Below, one piece after another: positions 63,400 through 64,000 of a stretch of 64,000 nucleotides of DNA. A program made the position numbers and the translations under genes. The stretch lies in the NCBI RefSeq assembly GCF_021655615.1, contig NZ_AP025245.1, positions 1,674,001-1,738,000 of the forward strand, given 5' to 3'. The stretch comes from Acidianus sp. HS-5 (GTDB lineage Archaea > Thermoproteota > Thermoprotei_A > Sulfolobales > Sulfolobaceae). Each line of letters begins with the position of its first letter. The stretch's first letter is position 1. Under the pieces are notes generated by a model. The model was not told where the DNA came from. It worked only from the letters and a program-made list of their open reading frames with translations, and searched no databases.

Positions 63400-64000
63400 T
63401 TAATTATAAGATTGCATAGATTTTATTTTATTCCCTAATAACTCTACCTCCTTAGGTAACTCAACAGAATCTACTCTAGTAATTATATCGCTTATTGACG
63501 ATCTTAGATAATAGTAATCCAACCCTCTTCTTTTCATTACGTTTATAAGCCACTTTAGATTTTCATCTTTACTTAAATCCCTCAACTCCTTTTCATCTGG
63601 ATATATGCCAATTAATTTTAGTGCTTCTAATATTCCCGTCTTTGTATAATAAGATTCCATCTCCCTAGATAAGGGTATACATGAATCCTTTACACCTTGG
63701 TCTAACTTATCGCATAGTCCTAAAAATACTACATCAAGATTTAGTATTTCTTTTAGCTTTAGCCATGAATGAAGTTCCATATCAGACCTTATAGCGTAAA
63801 TTGAAATTCCATTATATTCTGGGTAAATATTCATCTTCTTTAGCCAATTATAAACTGCTGAAGGTTCAGCGTTTTCTCCGGTAAGAATTATGTATCTACT
63901 GAAAAGAAGATCGCTAAGATTTACTTTTAGTAAACTTAACATACTTTTCAACTCCTCGTTAGGCTTTACGCTCACAGCTTTAGAAAATCCTCCTTCTTTT
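63400..64000 (-). CDS. Toprim/OLD-like protein, C-terminal part (cut by right edge)
   Basis: The frame stays open to the right edge (KEGGFSKAVSVKPNEELKSM and onward), so about 200 C-terminal residues are visible and the gene extends beyond. LFSRYIILTGENAEPSAVYN resembles the first Toprim strand and acidic residue (usually VEGESD), and VVFLGLCDKLDQGV the second acidic pair. OLD-type proteins join an ABC-like ATPase to such a Toprim nuclease. GTG 63975 is an internal codon rather than a proven start. Assignment is moderate. Confidence 0.5.
   Translation of the reverse strand, partial: KEGGFSKAVSVKPNEELKSMLSLLKVNLSDLLFSRYIILTGENAEPSAVYNWLKKMNIYPEYNGISIYAIRSDMELHSWLKLKEILNLDVVFLGLCDKLDQGVKDSCIPLSREMESYYTKTGILEALKLIGIYPDEKELRDLSKDENLKWLINVMKRRGLDYYYLRSSISDIITRVDSVELPKEVELLGNKIKSMQSYN

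Overview
The window is a compact, AT-rich stretch of a crenarchaeal chromosome, almost certainly from the order Sulfolobales (Acidianus/Sulfolobus/Metallosphaera relatives). Supporting signs are PaREP1 and DUF1286 proteins, a type IV prepilin peptidase of PibD type, a TRASH-domain metal regulator, HerA/NurA-type proteins, several APC and MFS permeases, leaderless genes with TATA boxes about 25-30 bp before the start codon, and a roughly 310-nt archaeal SRP RNA that is a GC-rich island. No rRNA, convincing tRNA, intact insertion sequence or full CRISPR array was seen.

Layout. 1-9.5 kb: left-edge partial gene, prolyl oligopeptidase, PaREP1 protein, Lrp regulator divergent from a class III aminotransferase, dipeptidase, sugar-type MFS, PAP2 phosphatase, a wrecked archaeal ATPase gene, a PUA/EVE-like protein and a SWIM protein. 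9.4-14.1 kb: two APC amino-acid permeases flanking a pseudogene of a NicO-like membrane protein. 14.4-16.9 kb: DUF72 protein, a two-copy GC-rich hairpin repeat directly before a DUF3800 gene, and a phosphodiesterase. 17.3-20.3 kb: convergent NurA-like and HerA-like genes. 20.3-25.3 kb: PaREP1 pseudogene, proC, TRASH regulator, a candidate PD-(D/E)XK nuclease, MFS, cyclase. 25.2-28.8 kb: tight operon of SixA, Ppx, two thymidylate-kinase-like proteins (the second lacking catalytic residues) and CHAD, probably for polyphosphate. 28.9-39.1 kb: cupin, two phosphate-type MFS transporters, radical SAM protein, M20 peptidase, a VapBC remnant, a glutamine-synthetase-like/amidohydrolase pair resembling a split FluG, a HAD hydrolase and an AIM24 protein. 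39.2-42.9 kb: EVE, DUF1286, PaREP1, DUF504, thioesterase and a divergent HEPN/MNT pair. 43-49 kb: SRP RNA, UbiA, citramalate synthase, cobalamin genes and pibD. 49-57 kb: acyl-CoA dehydrogenase, ArsB-type permease, and an operon NurA-HerA-unknown-thioesterase. 57-64 kb: a CoA-disulfide-reductase-like enzyme, PGI/PMI, cysS, NUDIX, a surface glycoprotein, gdhA and a Toprim/OLD-like gene cut by the right edge.

Themes that connect loci: (1) an 18-bp palindrome recurs before four genes for phosphate-type transporters or phosphoester hydrolases, in three of them with the same 44-45 base gap to the start codon, suggesting a phosphate-linked regulon. (2) Two separate HerA/NurA-type modules occur, one convergent and one as a translationally coupled operon with an unknown 127-aa partner. 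(3) Decaying accessory genes (ATPase, PaREP1, VapC, NicO-like) mark past turnover. (4) Convergent genes often overlap at their 3' ends.
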